Notes under the pieces: model-generated
The model's database searches: none
The model's input: the letters and a program-made list of their open reading frames with translations, nothing else
What the model was told of the DNA's origin: nothing
Translations under genes and position numbers: made by a program
Shown: positions 1 through 9,933 of the stretch, piece by piece
Layout of the letters: the number at the start of each line of letters is the position of its first letter
How positions within the stretch are numbered: position 1 is the stretch's first letter
NCBI GenBank assembly: GCA_903851195.1
Contig: CAINNJ010000027.1
Span: 183,297 to 247,296 of the forward strand
Length of the DNA stretch: 64,000 nt
Direction of reading: 5' to 3'
From: an uncultured Acidobacteriia bacterium
Lineage (GTDB): Bacteria > Acidobacteriota > Terriglobia > Bryobacterales > Bryobacteraceae

Positions 1-2694
1 CGTGGCGGCCCCGGTGGAGATTTCGCCGGTGGTGGCGGCGGCGGACGAGGTGGCGGGGGCTTCGGCGGCCCCGGTGGTGGTGGTGGCGGACGAGGCGGCG
101 GCGGCTTTGGCGGTCCCGGCGGGCGTGGCGGTGGCGGACCCCGCGCGGCCAACGGCAGAGGCCAGTTCGGCAATCGCGTCAATCGTGGACGCGGCCAGCA
201 GTGGCGTCTCAGCGCCAATTACTCGTTCGGTAACTCGGCATTGAACGCGCGGCCGTACTCTTTCACGGCGCCCCAACTCGTCAATGGTGAACAGGTGCCG
301 AAAGCGGCCTACGCCAATAATCGGTTCGGTTTTTCCGTGGGCGGCCCGCTCGCGATTCCCAAACTCTTCCGCAGCGACAAGACGTTCTGGTTCGTCAACT
401 ACACCGGCCAGCGCACAAAGAACGGTTTCGACCGCATTTCCACGGTCCCGCTGGCATCTCTCCGGACAGGCGATTTCTCCGGCCTCACCTCCGTCTCCGG
501 CGTTCCCCAGATTATTTACGATCCGACGACCAACCTTCCGTTCGCCGGCAACGCCATCCCGGCCAGCCGCATCAACCGCGCCGCCGTCGGACTGCTGGGC
601 TTCATTCCGCTGCCGAACGCGGCGGGCTCCCGCAACAACTATCAGCTGATCGGCTCGAACCCCTCGAATAACAACAATCTGCAGGTCATGGTCAACCAGA
701 CCATCACCAACAAAGACCGTGTGGCGCTGAACTACAACCATCAGGGGCGCGATGGCGTGAACGTCCAGTCGTTCGGTTTCCGGGACAACACAACGGGCTC
801 CGGCAACAGCCTGAATCTGAGCGAATCGCACACCTTCAGCCGGTCCCTCATCAACAACCTGGCGTTCGCCTTCAGCCGCAACGTGAACAATAACTACTCG
901 TTCTTCTCGAACGGGCAGAACATCGCGGCGCAGCTGGGTATCGGCGGCGTGACGCTGGATCCCATCGCTTACGGCCCGCCCACCGTGTCGTTCAACAATT
1001 TCTCCTCGCTCAGCGACGCTTTGCCTTCGCTGACCCGGGCACAAACGGCCAGCCTGACCGATTCGATGACTTACATCCGGGCCAAACACACCGTGACGTA
1101 CGGGGTGAATTTTCAGCGCCGTCAGAATAATCTGCTCACCAACCAGAACGCGCGCGGCTCGTTCAGTTTCACGGGCGTCGGCACCCAGCAGATCGGGGCC
1201 AATGGCCTTCCCGTTACGGGCACCGGTTACGATCTCGCGGATTTCCTTCTCGACAAGCCGTACTCCACTTCCGTCAACCAGTATCAGAACGGCAACAACA
1301 GCTTCTACTTCCGCGAGACCGCGATTAACGCCTATGTCTCGGACGATTTCCGTGCCCGCAACGGGCTTTCTTTCATCACCGGCCTGCGCTGGGAATACTT
1401 CGGACCCTACACCGAAAAGAACAACCGGATCGCCAACCTGGACGTCGCGCCCGATTACACCGGCGTGGCGGTGGTGACGCCGAACTCCAAAGGCCCGTAC
1501 TATTCCGGCTACTATCCGCAGGGTCTCATCCAGCCGCGCTACCTGCTCTTCTCGCCGCGCGAAGGCATTGCGTGGAAGCCGTGGAAAAACCGCGCGCTGG
1601 TGGTTCGCGCCGGCTACGGCATCTACTACACCGGCGGCGTCTACGGCGGCTTCGCCAACCGGCTGGGACTAGAACCGCCCTTCGTCCGCGCCATCAATAC
1701 CACCACCAGCCCGGCCAACCCGCTCTCGCTTGAAAACGGCTTCAGCGGCCTGCCGGCGCAGACCATCACCAACACATTCTCCGTTTCCCGCGATTACAAA
1801 CCGGCTTACGCACAGTCCTGGAATTACTCGATGCAGTACACGCTGCTGCGCAACTACGTCGTGCAACTCGGCTACCAGGGCACCAAAGGGACGCATCTCG
1901 ACGTCCTGCAGAGCCCGAATCGCGCGCCCCTCGGCGGCTCGTCTCTCACCACGCAGCAGCGGCTGCAGATTGCCAACGCTTCCGTGTTCAATCTCGATCT
2001 TTCCGTCGGAAATTCCATCTACAACGCCATGCAGGTTTCGTTCCTGCGGCGGATGGCGCGCAATCGTTCCTTCAACGTCACGTACGTCTGGTCGAAAGCG
2101 ATCGACGATACGTCCACCCTGGGCGGCGGCGTGGTGCAGATCGTCAACGATATCCGCGCCGAGCGCGCGCTTTCCAATAACGACCAGCGTCACCGCGTGA
2201 CGGCGAACTTCCAGATCCAGTCGCCCGTCGGGGCCACCAGAACCTCCTGGCGCTGGCACGCGATCCGCGGCTGGACCCTCAACGGCCAGATGAACGCGAA
2301 CTCGGGCAGCACCTTCACGGCGACGGTCGCCGGCGATCCTTCCGGCACGGGCATCACGGGCGGCGCGCGAGCCCAGGCGACCGGCGCGCCGGTCAATACG
2401 GGTTCCGGTTACTTCAACCCCGGAGCTTACTCGATACCTTTGTCCGGTACCTACGGCAACGCGGGAAGGAACACGATTCCCGGTATTCCGAACTTCTCTC
2501 TGAACGCTTCGGTCTTCCGCACCTTCCGTTTTAAAGAGCGGCACACCATCACGTTCACGGTGAATTCCACCAATCCCCTGAATCACGTCAATGTAACGGG
2601 CATCGGCACGGTTATCGGCTCCATCAACGCCGGCCTTCCCACCGCCGCCGGGGCCATGCGGACGGTTTCCGCGCAACTGAGGTTCAATTACTAA
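1..2694 (+). CDS. TonB-dependent receptor (Oar-like), 5'-truncated by window edge
   Basis: The reading frame is open from base 1, so the true start lies to the left. Roughly 897 residues are visible. The first 60 or so are an extreme Gly/Arg-rich tract (GRGGGGFGGPGG units). An outer-membrane beta-barrel follows, with the texture of acidobacterial Oar-like receptors: PKLFRSDKTFWFVNY early, many alternating aromatic strands, and a terminal LRFNY whose final Tyr fits a BAM insertion signal. The carboxypeptidase-like N-domain and plug must be upstream. Expected role is outer-membrane uptake of large substrates or surface binding. Its TAA stop overlaps the ATG of the next gene by one base, so the two are translationally coupled. 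An ATG-initiated reading of the first 244 bases in another frame is a GC artefact. Confidence 0.9.
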   Translation, partial: RGGPGGDFAGGGGGGRGGGGFGGPGGGGGGRGGGGFGGPGGRGGGGPRAANGRGQFGNRVNRGRGQQWRLSANYSFGNSALNARPYSFTAPQLVNGEQVPKAAYANNRFGFSVGGPLAIPKLFRSDKTFWFVNYTGQRTKNGFDRISTVPLASLRTGDFSGLTSVSGVPQIIYDPTTNLPFAGNAIPASRINRAAVGLLGFIPLPNAAGSRNNYQLIGSNPSNNNNLQVMVNQTITNKDRVALNYNHQGRDGVNVQSFGFRDNTTGSGNSLNLSESHTFSRSLINNLAFAFSRNVNNNYSFFSNGQNIAAQLGIGGVTLDPIAYGPPTVSFNNFSSLSDALPSLTRAQTASLTDSMTYIRAKHTVTYGVNFQRRQNNLLTNQNARGSFSFTGVGTQQIGANGLPVTGTGYDLADFLLDKPYSTSVNQYQNGNNSFYFRETAINAYVSDDFRARNGLSFITGLRWEYFGPYTEKNNRIANLDVAPDYTGVAVVTPNSKGPYYSGYYPQGLIQPRYLLFSPREGIAWKPWKNRALVVRAGYGIYYTGGVYGGFANRLGLEPPFVRAINTTTSPANPLSLENGFSGLPAQTITNTFSVSRDYKPAYAQSWNYSMQYTLLRNYVVQLGYQGTKGTHLDVLQSPNRAPLGGSSLTTQQRLQIANASVFNLDLSVGNSIYNAMQVSFLRRMARNRSFNVTYVWSKAIDDTSTLGGGVVQIVNDIRAERALSNNDQRHRVTANFQIQSPVGATRTSWRWHAIRGWTLNGQMNANSGSTFTATVAGDPSGTGITGGARAQATGAPVNTGSGYFNPGAYSIPLSGTYGNAGRNTIPGIPNFSLNASVFRTFRFKERHTITFTVNSTNPLNHVNVTGIGTVIGSINAGLPTAAGAMRTVSAQLRFNY
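40..120 (+). repeat. Tandem Gly-rich coding repeat
   Basis: A 36-base block starting GGCGGACGAGG recurs at 40-75 and 85-120 with a 45-base period, differing mainly at third codon positions. In the receptor frame it encodes GGRGGGGFGGPG twice, in a longer Gly/Arg stretch covering the first 200 bases. Confidence 0.8.
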
Positions 2695-4862
2695 TGCGAG
2701 TGCAACGGCGACTGACTCTGCTTCCGTTCCTGTTTCTTTTCCTGCCCGAGGGCAATGCGCAGGACACCGTGACGTTCACATCCCAGGCCAACCTGGTGGT
2801 GATCGACGTGAGCGTGCGCGATAAATCCGGCAAGGTGATGCCAGGGCTGACGAAAGGAGACTTCACGATTCTCGAGGACGGCAAACCGCAGCAGGTTTCC
2901 GTGTTTGAGTTCCAGAAGCTCGATTCCGACACCGCTCCTCCCCCGGTTCCCGCCACGAAAGAAGTGAAAGCGGCTCCCGCGCAGGTCGCGGCGGTGGCGG
3001 CCCCCAAACCCGCTGCCGGGCTGCCCCTCGGCAAGCCGAAGCCGATCATCCGCTTCCAGGATCGCCGTCTGGTCGCGCTGCTCTTCGACTTCAGCACCAT
3101 GGGAATCCCCGAGCAGTCTCGCGCGCAGAAATCGGCACTGCAGTTCATTCATGAGCAGATGAAGCCCGCCGATCTGGTCGCCATCATGACGGCCGGCACC
3201 GGCCCCCTGAAGATCGATCAGGATTTTACCGATGATCGCGATCGCCTCGAAGAAGTGGTCAAGGGTTTCCAGATCGGCGTGGCGAGCGAACTGGCCGCAC
3301 TCGGCGGCAACGGCGACGACACCACCGGTGAAGACACCGGCGCGGCGTTCAGTGCCGACGAGACGGAATTCAACATCTTCAACAACGACCGGAAACTGGC
3401 CACGCTGGAATCCGCCGCCAAACTGCTGGCGGGTTTCCCGGAAAAGAAGGCGCTGCTCTATTTCTCGGCGGGTATCGAGCAGAGCGGGCACGACAACCAG
3501 GCACAGCTCGAAAGCGCCGTGAACGCGGCCAAACGAGCCAATGTCGCCTTTTACCCGATCGACGCGCGCGGTCTGGTGGCCACGGCGCCGGCCGGGGAGG
3601 CGAGTTCCGCCGGTGGACGGGGCAGCAGCGCCTTCACGGGCGCCAATGTTTCGGCCCGCGGAGCCAGCCGCGACAACTCGCAGGAGACGCTTTCCACCCT
3701 CGCTTCCGACACCGGTGGACGCCTGTTCGTGGACGATAACGACCTTTCGCTCGGCATGCAGAAGGCGCGCGACGACATCAGCAGTTATTACATCCTCGGC
3801 TACTACAGCACCAACGGCAAAACCGACGGAAAATACCGCCGCGTGCAGATCAAACTGAATAACAATATTCAGGCCAAACTCGACTACAAGAGCGGCTATT
3901 TCGGCGATAAAGACTTTAAAAAGTTCACGTCCAGCGATAAAGAGAGCCAGCTGGAACAGGCCCTGATGCTGGGGGATCCGCTGACGGACCTCTCGCTCAG
4001 CGGCGAACTGAACTACTTCCGCCTCGCCCGCGATCGCTACTTCGTCCCGTTTTCCGTGAAGATCCCGGGGGCGGAGATCGCTCTGGCGAAGAGCAAAGGC
4101 GCGGCGCAGACGGAATTCGAATTCATCGGCCAGCTGCGGGACGATCACACCAAACTGGTCGGCGTTGTTCGCGACGGCATCAAGATCAAACTGGCCGAAC
4201 AGACCGCCGCCCAGCTTTCCTCGCATCCCATCGCGTACGGCACCGGCTTCACCGTCGCGCCGGGCGTTTACACGCTCAAGTTCCTCGCCCGCGAGAACGA
4301 AACCGGCAAGATGGGGACCTACGAGACGAAGTTCACCATCCCCGATCTCGCGCCCGATAAACCGGCGATTCTCAAGACCAGTTCCGTCATCTGGAGCAGC
4401 CAGCGGCAGCCGATCACCGATTCGATCGCCTCGGTGGAAAAGAAGAAGATTCTGGAGGCCGATCCGCTCGTGCAGGATGGCCAGAAGCTGGTTCCCAGCA
4501 TCACGCACGTCTTCCGTAAAGACCAGAATCTGTACGTGTACATGGAGGTCTACGATCCCGGTCTGGACGAGACGCAGAAGCCAAGCGTCGCCGCCACACT
4601 GTCGTTTTACCGCGGCAAGACGAAGAGCTTCGAATCGGAGCCGGTGCGGCTCGATTCCTTCATTCCGAAACGGGGTCAGACGCTGCCGGTGCGCTTCCAG
4701 GCGCCACTGGCGCAACTTGCGGCCGGGCGCTACACCTGCCAGATCAATCTGATCGACGAGGCTGGTCGCAAGTTTGCGTTCCAGCGAGCCGATATCGTTG
4801 TGCTTCCGGCGGCCAAAGCGGCGGGCGAAGCGCCCGCGCCCAAAGCGGGAGCCGGCTTTTAA
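2694..4862 (+). CDS. Secreted VWFA-related protein (TIGR03436-type)
   Basis: This is a 722-residue exported protein. A signal peptide (MRVQRRLTLLPFLFLFLPEGNA) leads into the acidobacterial pattern VVIDVSVRDKSGKVMPGLTK, followed by an Ala/Pro-rich spacer (residues 85-115). A von Willebrand A-like domain comes next (VALLFDFSTMG as a degenerate MIDAS region, then LLYFSAGIEQSG and FYPIDARGL). The C-terminal half has beta-sandwich texture. VWFA proteins mediate protein-protein contacts outside the cytoplasm; the specific partner is unknown. The ATG overlaps the stop of the TonB receptor (TAATG), suggesting co-expression and perhaps a shared envelope function. Confidence 0.88.
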   Translation: MRVQRRLTLLPFLFLFLPEGNAQDTVTFTSQANLVVIDVSVRDKSGKVMPGLTKGDFTILEDGKPQQVSVFEFQKLDSDTAPPPVPATKEVKAAPAQVAAVAAPKPAAGLPLGKPKPIIRFQDRRLVALLFDFSTMGIPEQSRAQKSALQFIHEQMKPADLVAIMTAGTGPLKIDQDFTDDRDRLEEVVKGFQIGVASELAALGGNGDDTTGEDTGAAFSADETEFNIFNNDRKLATLESAAKLLAGFPEKKALLYFSAGIEQSGHDNQAQLESAVNAAKRANVAFYPIDARGLVATAPAGEASSAGGRGSSAFTGANVSARGASRDNSQETLSTLASDTGGRLFVDDNDLSLGMQKARDDISSYYILGYYSTNGKTDGKYRRVQIKLNNNIQAKLDYKSGYFGDKDFKKFTSSDKESQLEQALMLGDPLTDLSLSGELNYFRLARDRYFVPFSVKIPGAEIALAKSKGAAQTEFEFIGQLRDDHTKLVGVVRDGIKIKLAEQTAAQLSSHPIAYGTGFTVAPGVYTLKFLARENETGKMGTYETKFTIPDLAPDKPAILKTSSVIWSSQRQPITDSIASVEKKKILEADPLVQDGQKLVPSITHVFRKDQNLYVYMEVYDPGLDETQKPSVAATLSFYRGKTKSFESEPVRLDSFIPKRGQTLPVRFQAPLAQLAAGRYTCQINLIDEAGRKFAFQRADIVVLPAAKAAGEAPAPKAGAGF

Positions 4863-4889
4863 CATTCGTTTTTTCCCTTTGGCGGAAAA

Positions 4890-4914
4890 CTCCGGCCACA
4901 TTTCGTGGCCGGAG
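4890..4914. terminator. Hairpin, probable terminator
   Basis: A perfect 10-bp inverted repeat (CTCCGGCCAC / GTGGCCGGAG) with a 5-base loop sits 28 bases after the VWFA stop. There is no T-run after it on the plus strand. A TTTT follows it on the minus strand, but no minus-strand gene ends there. It probably closes the receptor/VWFA operon. Confidence 0.5.
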
Positions 4915-5013
4915 CGCTAACTGCCGATCCTACAACGCCCAACGTGGCCCAGACGACAGCTCCCCGCCGATACCCGCCTGCCTCTCTGCGATAGTAGAAA
5001 AGACGCTCCTATT

Positions 5014-6882
5014 ATGTGTGGAATCGCAGGATTTTTTGGGCGCCCTTCGCAGCCCCCCGACGTAGCCCTCGATGCCATGCTGACCTCGATCCGGCATCGC
5101 GGCCCCGACGATTCCGGCATGCACGTGGACGGACAGGCGGCCATCGGAATGCGCCGGCTCAGCATCATCGACCTTTCCACCGGCCACCAGCCGATTCCCA
5201 ACGAAGACGAAACGCTCTGGATCGTCTTCAACGGCGAAATCTATAATCACCTCGAACTCCGCGCTCAGCTCGAGGGCCTGGGTCACCGGTTTCGCACCCG
5301 CTCCGATACGGAGACGGTGCTGCACCTGTTCGAACAGTACGGGCCGGACTCGCTGCGCCGCCTGCGGGGCATGTTCGCGATTGCCATCTGGTGTTCGCGA
5401 ACGAAGAAGCTCTTCCTGGCCCGGGACCGCTTTGGCAAGAAGCCGCTCTACTATACACAGACTCCGGCCGGATTCTTTTTCGGCAGTGAGATCAAGTGTC
5501 TGCGCGCCGCCGGCGTGCCCCTGACCGCCAACCGCGAAGCGCTCCGTCTCTATTTCAAATTCGGTTATGTGCCCGACCCGCTGTCGGCTTTCGAAGGCGT
5601 CAAAAAGCTGCCCGCGGGCTCCTGGCTGGAACTGACGGGACCAACCGGCGCCACTCGCGAAGGCACCTACTGGACGCTGGCGCCCGGGGCGATTGATGAA
5701 CCCGCCGGCTTTGACGGACAGGCCCGCCTGCGTGAACTGCGCGACTGCTTCGACGAGAGCGTGCGCCTGCGCCTGATGGCCGATGTTCCGCTGGGCGCGT
5801 TTCTGAGCGGCGGCATCGATTCCACGCTGGTCGTGGCGTCGATGGCGCTCCAGACCAAAGAGCCGGTGAAAACCTTCTCCATCGGATTTGCCGAGGCGAA
5901 CGCCAGCGAACTGCCGTGGGCCCGCATGGTCGCCCAACGCTACGGCACGGATCACCACGAGATCGTCGTGCGTCCGGATTCGGCGGATCTCGCGAAGAAA
6001 ATCGCCTGGCATTGCGACGAACCATTCGGGGATTCTTCCGCGATTCCGACCGCGATTGTGTCCGAATTTGCCGCCCGGCACGTAAAAGTGGCCCTCAGCG
6101 GGGACGGCGGCGACGAACTCTTCGGCGGCTATCCCCGCTTCTGGAATATTCCGCAACTCGATGCTTTTGGCCGGATTCCACCATTCCTCCGGAGCAGCAT
6201 CGGCCGTGTCTCGCGGTTTCTTCCCTACAGCGCGTACGGCAAGAATTATCTCCATATGTTGTCCAGGTCGACCGGCCTCGAACGTTATTTCGAGAAGAAC
6301 TACTCGCCGTCGTCCATGCTGGAACAACTGCTGCGGCCCGGCTATATGCTGCCCGCGGACGAAGCTTACCTGACCGGGTTTTTTGCTCCTTTGCTCCGCA
6401 TGGCGCCGCCCGATACCCTCAGCCAGGCGCAGTATTGGGAAGCGACCGCCAATCTGACCGGCGACATGCTGGTGAAAGTGGATCGCATGTCGATGGCTTA
6501 TTCACTGGAAGTCCGCTGCCCCCTGCTGGATCACGAACTGGCGGGCGTCGCCTCGCGTTTTCCGAACTCCTGGCGCTTTCGCGATGGCCGGGGTAAATAC
6601 AACCTGATCGAATCCATGAAAGACCGGCTTCCCCCTGACTTGCTGACCCGTCCGAAGTCCGGCTTCGGAATCCCTCTGGCGGGCTGGTTCCGGAAGGAAC
6701 TGCGTCCGCTCCTCGAAGACACGCTGCTGAGCGCGAAGTTCCTTGGCCGGGACATCGTTTCTCCGGCCTTCCTGCGAACCATGATCGCCGAACACCAGTC
6801 GGGCCGGCGCGACAACGCGCAGTGGCTCTGGTGGCTGCTGATGCTGGAACTGTGGTTTGAGGAGTATCCGGTCGCCATATGA
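5014..6882 (+). CDS. asnB: Asparagine synthase-type amidotransferase (first copy)
   Basis: A 622-residue class II glutamine amidotransferase. Met is followed by the catalytic Cys (MCGIAGFFG), and the glutaminase domain covers about residues 1-190 (RHRGPDDSG, FNGEIYNH, RSDTETVLH). The synthetase domain follows with the ATP PP-loop LSGGIDSTL and the SGDGGDELFGGYPR motif. AsnB transfers Gln-derived ammonia to an AMP-activated carboxylate. In polysaccharide loci such copies are thought to amidate uronic acids rather than make free Asn; that role is inferred from context. It overlaps the following glycosyltransferase by four bases (ATGA) and leads a four-gene run with heparinase and FkbM genes. 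A second copy lies at 24276-26228. Confidence 0.9.
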   Translation: MCGIAGFFGRPSQPPDVALDAMLTSIRHRGPDDSGMHVDGQAAIGMRRLSIIDLSTGHQPIPNEDETLWIVFNGEIYNHLELRAQLEGLGHRFRTRSDTETVLHLFEQYGPDSLRRLRGMFAIAIWCSRTKKLFLARDRFGKKPLYYTQTPAGFFFGSEIKCLRAAGVPLTANREALRLYFKFGYVPDPLSAFEGVKKLPAGSWLELTGPTGATREGTYWTLAPGAIDEPAGFDGQARLRELRDCFDESVRLRLMADVPLGAFLSGGIDSTLVVASMALQTKEPVKTFSIGFAEANASELPWARMVAQRYGTDHHEIVVRPDSADLAKKIAWHCDEPFGDSSAIPTAIVSEFAARHVKVALSGDGGDELFGGYPRFWNIPQLDAFGRIPPFLRSSIGRVSRFLPYSAYGKNYLHMLSRSTGLERYFEKNYSPSSMLEQLLRPGYMLPADEAYLTGFFAPLLRMAPPDTLSQAQYWEATANLTGDMLVKVDRMSMAYSLEVRCPLLDHELAGVASRFPNSWRFRDGRGKYNLIESMKDRLPPDLLTRPKSGFGIPLAGWFRKELRPLLEDTLLSAKFLGRDIVSPAFLRTMIAEHQSGRRDNAQWLWWLLMLELWFEEYPVAI

Positions 6883-8051
6883 TGACCGATTCCGTCCCGG
6901 CCGGCAACCGCGGCGACTCGCGCGGAACGTCACCACCCGAACCCCGCAAAATTCTGATCGCCGTCCGCGAACTCAGCATCGGCGGTTCCGAGAAGCAGGC
7001 CTGTCTGGTGGCCCGCCTGCTGGACCCCCGTATATTCCAGGTCACCGTCGGCTGCTTTATTCCCCGGGGACTGCGGCGCGCGGAACTGGATGCCGCCGGC
7101 ATTCCCGTCATGGAGATTCCCGTCCGCAGTTTCGGCGCTCCGGGACTGCCGCGAACCGCCTTCGAGGTCCGGCGGAATTTGCAGCGCGAAGGCATCTCGC
7201 TGGTTCACTCGTTCGACTACCCGACCGCCATATTCTTCGCCATGGCGCTCGCCGGGCGCAGCGGCATTCCCCTGCTGACCAGCCTGCGCAGCTATCGCCA
7301 CCTGATTCCGCAGCCGTACCGGTTTATGCTCCGGCAGGCGGAGCGTTTCAGTGACGGTATCGTGCTGAACTCGGCCGAGGTCAGAGCGGATCTGGTCCGG
7401 AACGAAGGCATTCCGGAAAACCGCCTGCACCTCGTGTACAACGCCGTCGATCCCGCGGAATTTCCGCCGCCCCCGGATCCTTCGGCTCGTCCGCGCCCTC
7501 CGGAACTCACGGATGCGTCGCTGGTGGTCGGGTGTGTCTGCGGCATTCGCGCGGAAAAGGATCTGCCCACTCTGATGCGCGCGGTGCATTCGCTCCATCC
7601 GGAGTTCCCCGGGTTGCGGCTTGTTCTGGTGGGCAGCGGAGCGGCGGAACCGCAAATCGAGTCCCTGCGCACGGAACTGGGCATGGAGCGGACCTGCGTG
7701 CGGATTCCGCAAACCGCGAACGCACAGCCCTGGCTGGCGGCGATGGACATTTTCGTGCTTCCCTCCCTCACCGAAGCGCTTTCCAATGCCGTGCTGGAAG
7801 CCATGTGCACGGAATGCGCGGTGGTTGCCTCCCGCGTCGGCGGCAATCCGGAAATCATCGAGTCCGGCGAGAACGGGCTCCTTTTCCCGGCCGGTGACGT
7901 CGGCGCTCTGAGCGCCGCGCTGCGCTCCCTGATTGTGGATCCGGAACGGCGCAGGGCGATGGCCGCGGCGGGCCGGGAATCCGTAATCCGCCGCTTCTCC
8001 CCCGCGGCCGCCACCGCCAATCTCGCGCGCCTGTATAAGGGTTTCCCGTGA
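6879..8051 (+). CDS. GT4 family glycosyltransferase
   Basis: A 390-residue GT-B fold enzyme. The N-terminal half has the donor/acceptor loop signature LSIGGSEKQACLVARLL. The C-terminal half carries GCVCGIRAEKDL, LVLVGSGAAE and the E-x7-E region PSLTEALSNAVLEAM ending in GGNPEIIESGENGLLF. These mark a retaining GT4 transferase using a nucleotide-sugar donor and adding a sugar to a lipid-linked glycan at the inner face of the membrane. It starts inside the asnB stop (ATGA) and ends in a GTGA overlap with the heparinase-like gene, so all three are coupled. Donor and linkage cannot be read from the sequence. Confidence 0.88.
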   Translation: MMTDSVPAGNRGDSRGTSPPEPRKILIAVRELSIGGSEKQACLVARLLDPRIFQVTVGCFIPRGLRRAELDAAGIPVMEIPVRSFGAPGLPRTAFEVRRNLQREGISLVHSFDYPTAIFFAMALAGRSGIPLLTSLRSYRHLIPQPYRFMLRQAERFSDGIVLNSAEVRADLVRNEGIPENRLHLVYNAVDPAEFPPPPDPSARPRPPELTDASLVVGCVCGIRAEKDLPTLMRAVHSLHPEFPGLRLVLVGSGAAEPQIESLRTELGMERTCVRIPQTANAQPWLAAMDIFVLPSLTEALSNAVLEAMCTECAVVASRVGGNPEIIESGENGLLFPAGDVGALSAALRSLIVDPERRRAMAAAGRESVIRRFSPAAATANLARLYKGFP

Positions 8052-9916
8052 GATGGCGGCGCTCACCGGCCGAGATCCGGTATCGCGCTTCGCAGGAATC
8101 CTGGAATCTGAAGGCTTTCCTGTTTCCGCCGCGGCCAGCCGCGCCGGTTTCTTCCTTTACCCGGCTTTTCCCCTCGCCCGAATCGCTGGCCGGCTTTCTG
8201 GCGGGCGTCCCGGCTTATAAGAGCCGGATTCTTACGGAAGCGAAACGGATCGCGGACGGCCGCGTCCCGCTGCTCGGAACCTCAGTCCCGTTTTCCTCCG
8301 CCAACGCCTCGTCGGACTGGCGTCGCGACCTGGTCAATGGCCAGGTAACCGGAACCGATTACTTCCGCCGCATTCCCTACCTCGACGCCGCCCGCGCGGG
8401 AGATCACAAGGTGATCTGGGAACTCAATCGCCATCAGCATCTGGTTCTTCTGGCACAGGCGTCGCTCCTCGACCCCGGTGAGCCGCGTTGGATATCCGTC
8501 ATCGCCGAACAGGTCGACTGCTGGTTCGCGGCCAATCCGTTTCATCGCGGAATCAACTGGGCCAGCGCGCTTGAAGTAGCTTTTCGCGCGCTGTCTTGGA
8601 TCTGGATCCTGCATCTTGCCGGAGACCGCCTGCCCGCCTCCTGCCGAGCCCGGCTCCTGCACGGCCTTTATCAGCACGGTCATCATCTCGCGCACAACCT
8701 GAGTATCTATTTCGCGCCGAACACGCACCTGCTGGGGGAGGCAGTCTGCCTGCACGCGCTGGGCTGCATGTTCCCGCAGTTGCCGGAGTCCGCTCACTGG
8801 CGCGCGCTGGGTTCCGAATGGGTGCGGCGTTCGCTCGAAACGCAGGTTCTCTCCGACGGGGCTTACTTCGAACAGAGCACTTACTACCACCTGTATGCCG
8901 TCGATCTTTTTCTCTTCCATGCGGCTCTGAATCCGGTGTCGAAGGAGTACCTGGATCGTCTGCGCGACATGTGTGTGCTGCTGGCCGGTCTCACCGATAC
9001 AGACGGGTCGTTCCCGCTGATCGGGGACGACGATGGCGGCCGCTTCTTCCACCCGTACGGCGAAAGGCGTCTCTTTCCCCGCGCCACTCTCACCACCGCG
9101 TCGTTCTTTTTCGATGAGCCCTCGTGGCGGTTTCAGCCGGAAGACTATGCCGAAACCGGCCTGTGGCTTCTGGGACCTCAATTGCCCGATCGTTTCCCGG
9201 CGATGCGGCCGGCAGTCCGTCACACCGGGATCTTTCGCGAGAGCGGCTTCGTCTGCGCGGGCGACGAACGCGTCCACCTGGTCCTCGCGGCCAAAGCGTT
9301 CGGGACCGGCTCGGCCGGACACTCGCACGCGCACGCTCTGCATTTCGTGCTGCGGCACGACGGGCAGGATCTGCTCATCGATTCCGGCACGTTCACCTAT
9401 GTTGGCGACCTGGCTTTGCGTGAGCGCTTCCGCGGCACGGCGGCGCATAACACCGTCCGGATCGACGGCCTGAATCAGAGTACGGCCGTCAACCCGTTCC
9501 GCTGGGGACCGGAGCGCTGGTCGGGCTCGCTGCCGGCGGAGTCGGGAAACGTGTCGCAGCCGGGCCGGCTCGACGTGACGGCCGTGGCGAAATCCCACGA
9601 TGGAACAATCTGCGTGACCCGCACGCTCCGCTGGTCCACCGGGGGCGCCCTGATATGCGAAGATACCCTTGCGGGCCAGGGACAACACGCGATTGAACAG
9701 TTCTGGCACGTACCGGTCGATGCCCAGTGGGATCCGTCGGCCCGTCTTCTCCGATGGGCCCGCGGCGCGTGCCTGAAGCCGCCCGAGGGAACCGAAGCCG
9801 AATTTACCGTCAGCGAATTTTCAGGGGCTCTCGGACATCGCGCCCCGGCGGGAACTTTGCGCCTCACCCTGCGGTCGTCCTTGCCCGTCACGCTCCGCGC
9901 CGTTATCGAATTCTAA
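8048..9916 (+). CDS. Heparinase II/III family protein
   Basis: A 622-residue protein with a GTG start overlapping the previous stop. The N-terminal (alpha/alpha) toroid region (about 80-350) includes INWASALEVAFRALSWIWIL, NTHLLGEA and FEQSTYYHLYAVDLFL. The beta-sheet domain has GHSHAHALHFVLRHDG, LIDSGTFTY and the conserved GTAAHNTVRIDGLNQS. The family consists of uronate-containing polysaccharide lyases. Members inside EPS loci, as here, are thought to trim, release or edit the polymer. No convincing signal peptide is visible at the chosen start, so its compartment is uncertain. Confidence 0.88.
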   Translation: MRWRRSPAEIRYRASQESWNLKAFLFPPRPAAPVSSFTRLFPSPESLAGFLAGVPAYKSRILTEAKRIADGRVPLLGTSVPFSSANASSDWRRDLVNGQVTGTDYFRRIPYLDAARAGDHKVIWELNRHQHLVLLAQASLLDPGEPRWISVIAEQVDCWFAANPFHRGINWASALEVAFRALSWIWILHLAGDRLPASCRARLLHGLYQHGHHLAHNLSIYFAPNTHLLGEAVCLHALGCMFPQLPESAHWRALGSEWVRRSLETQVLSDGAYFEQSTYYHLYAVDLFLFHAALNPVSKEYLDRLRDMCVLLAGLTDTDGSFPLIGDDDGGRFFHPYGERRLFPRATLTTASFFFDEPSWRFQPEDYAETGLWLLGPQLPDRFPAMRPAVRHTGIFRESGFVCAGDERVHLVLAAKAFGTGSAGHSHAHALHFVLRHDGQDLLIDSGTFTYVGDLALRERFRGTAAHNTVRIDGLNQSTAVNPFRWGPERWSGSLPAESGNVSQPGRLDVTAVAKSHDGTICVTRTLRWSTGGALICEDTLAGQGQHAIEQFWHVPVDAQWDPSARLLRWARGACLKPPEGTEAEFTVSEFSGALGHRAPAGTLRLTLRSSLPVTLRAVIEF

Positions 9917-9933
9917 CCCTCCGGGGAGGAAAC

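Noticed and set aside
2..244. Small Ala/Val-rich protein at the left edge
   Set aside because: It is another frame of the Gly-rich receptor repeat; the receptor frame is continuous from base 1 into the barrel.
2691..4901. 736-codon open frame antisense to the VWFA gene
   Set aside because: Starts and ends with the sense gene, is rich in Arg/Gly/His with no domain, and is expected from GC-rich third positions. The same applies to long antisense frames at 4930-6327, 24249-26219, 40283-41599, 42842-44722 and 44771-46108.
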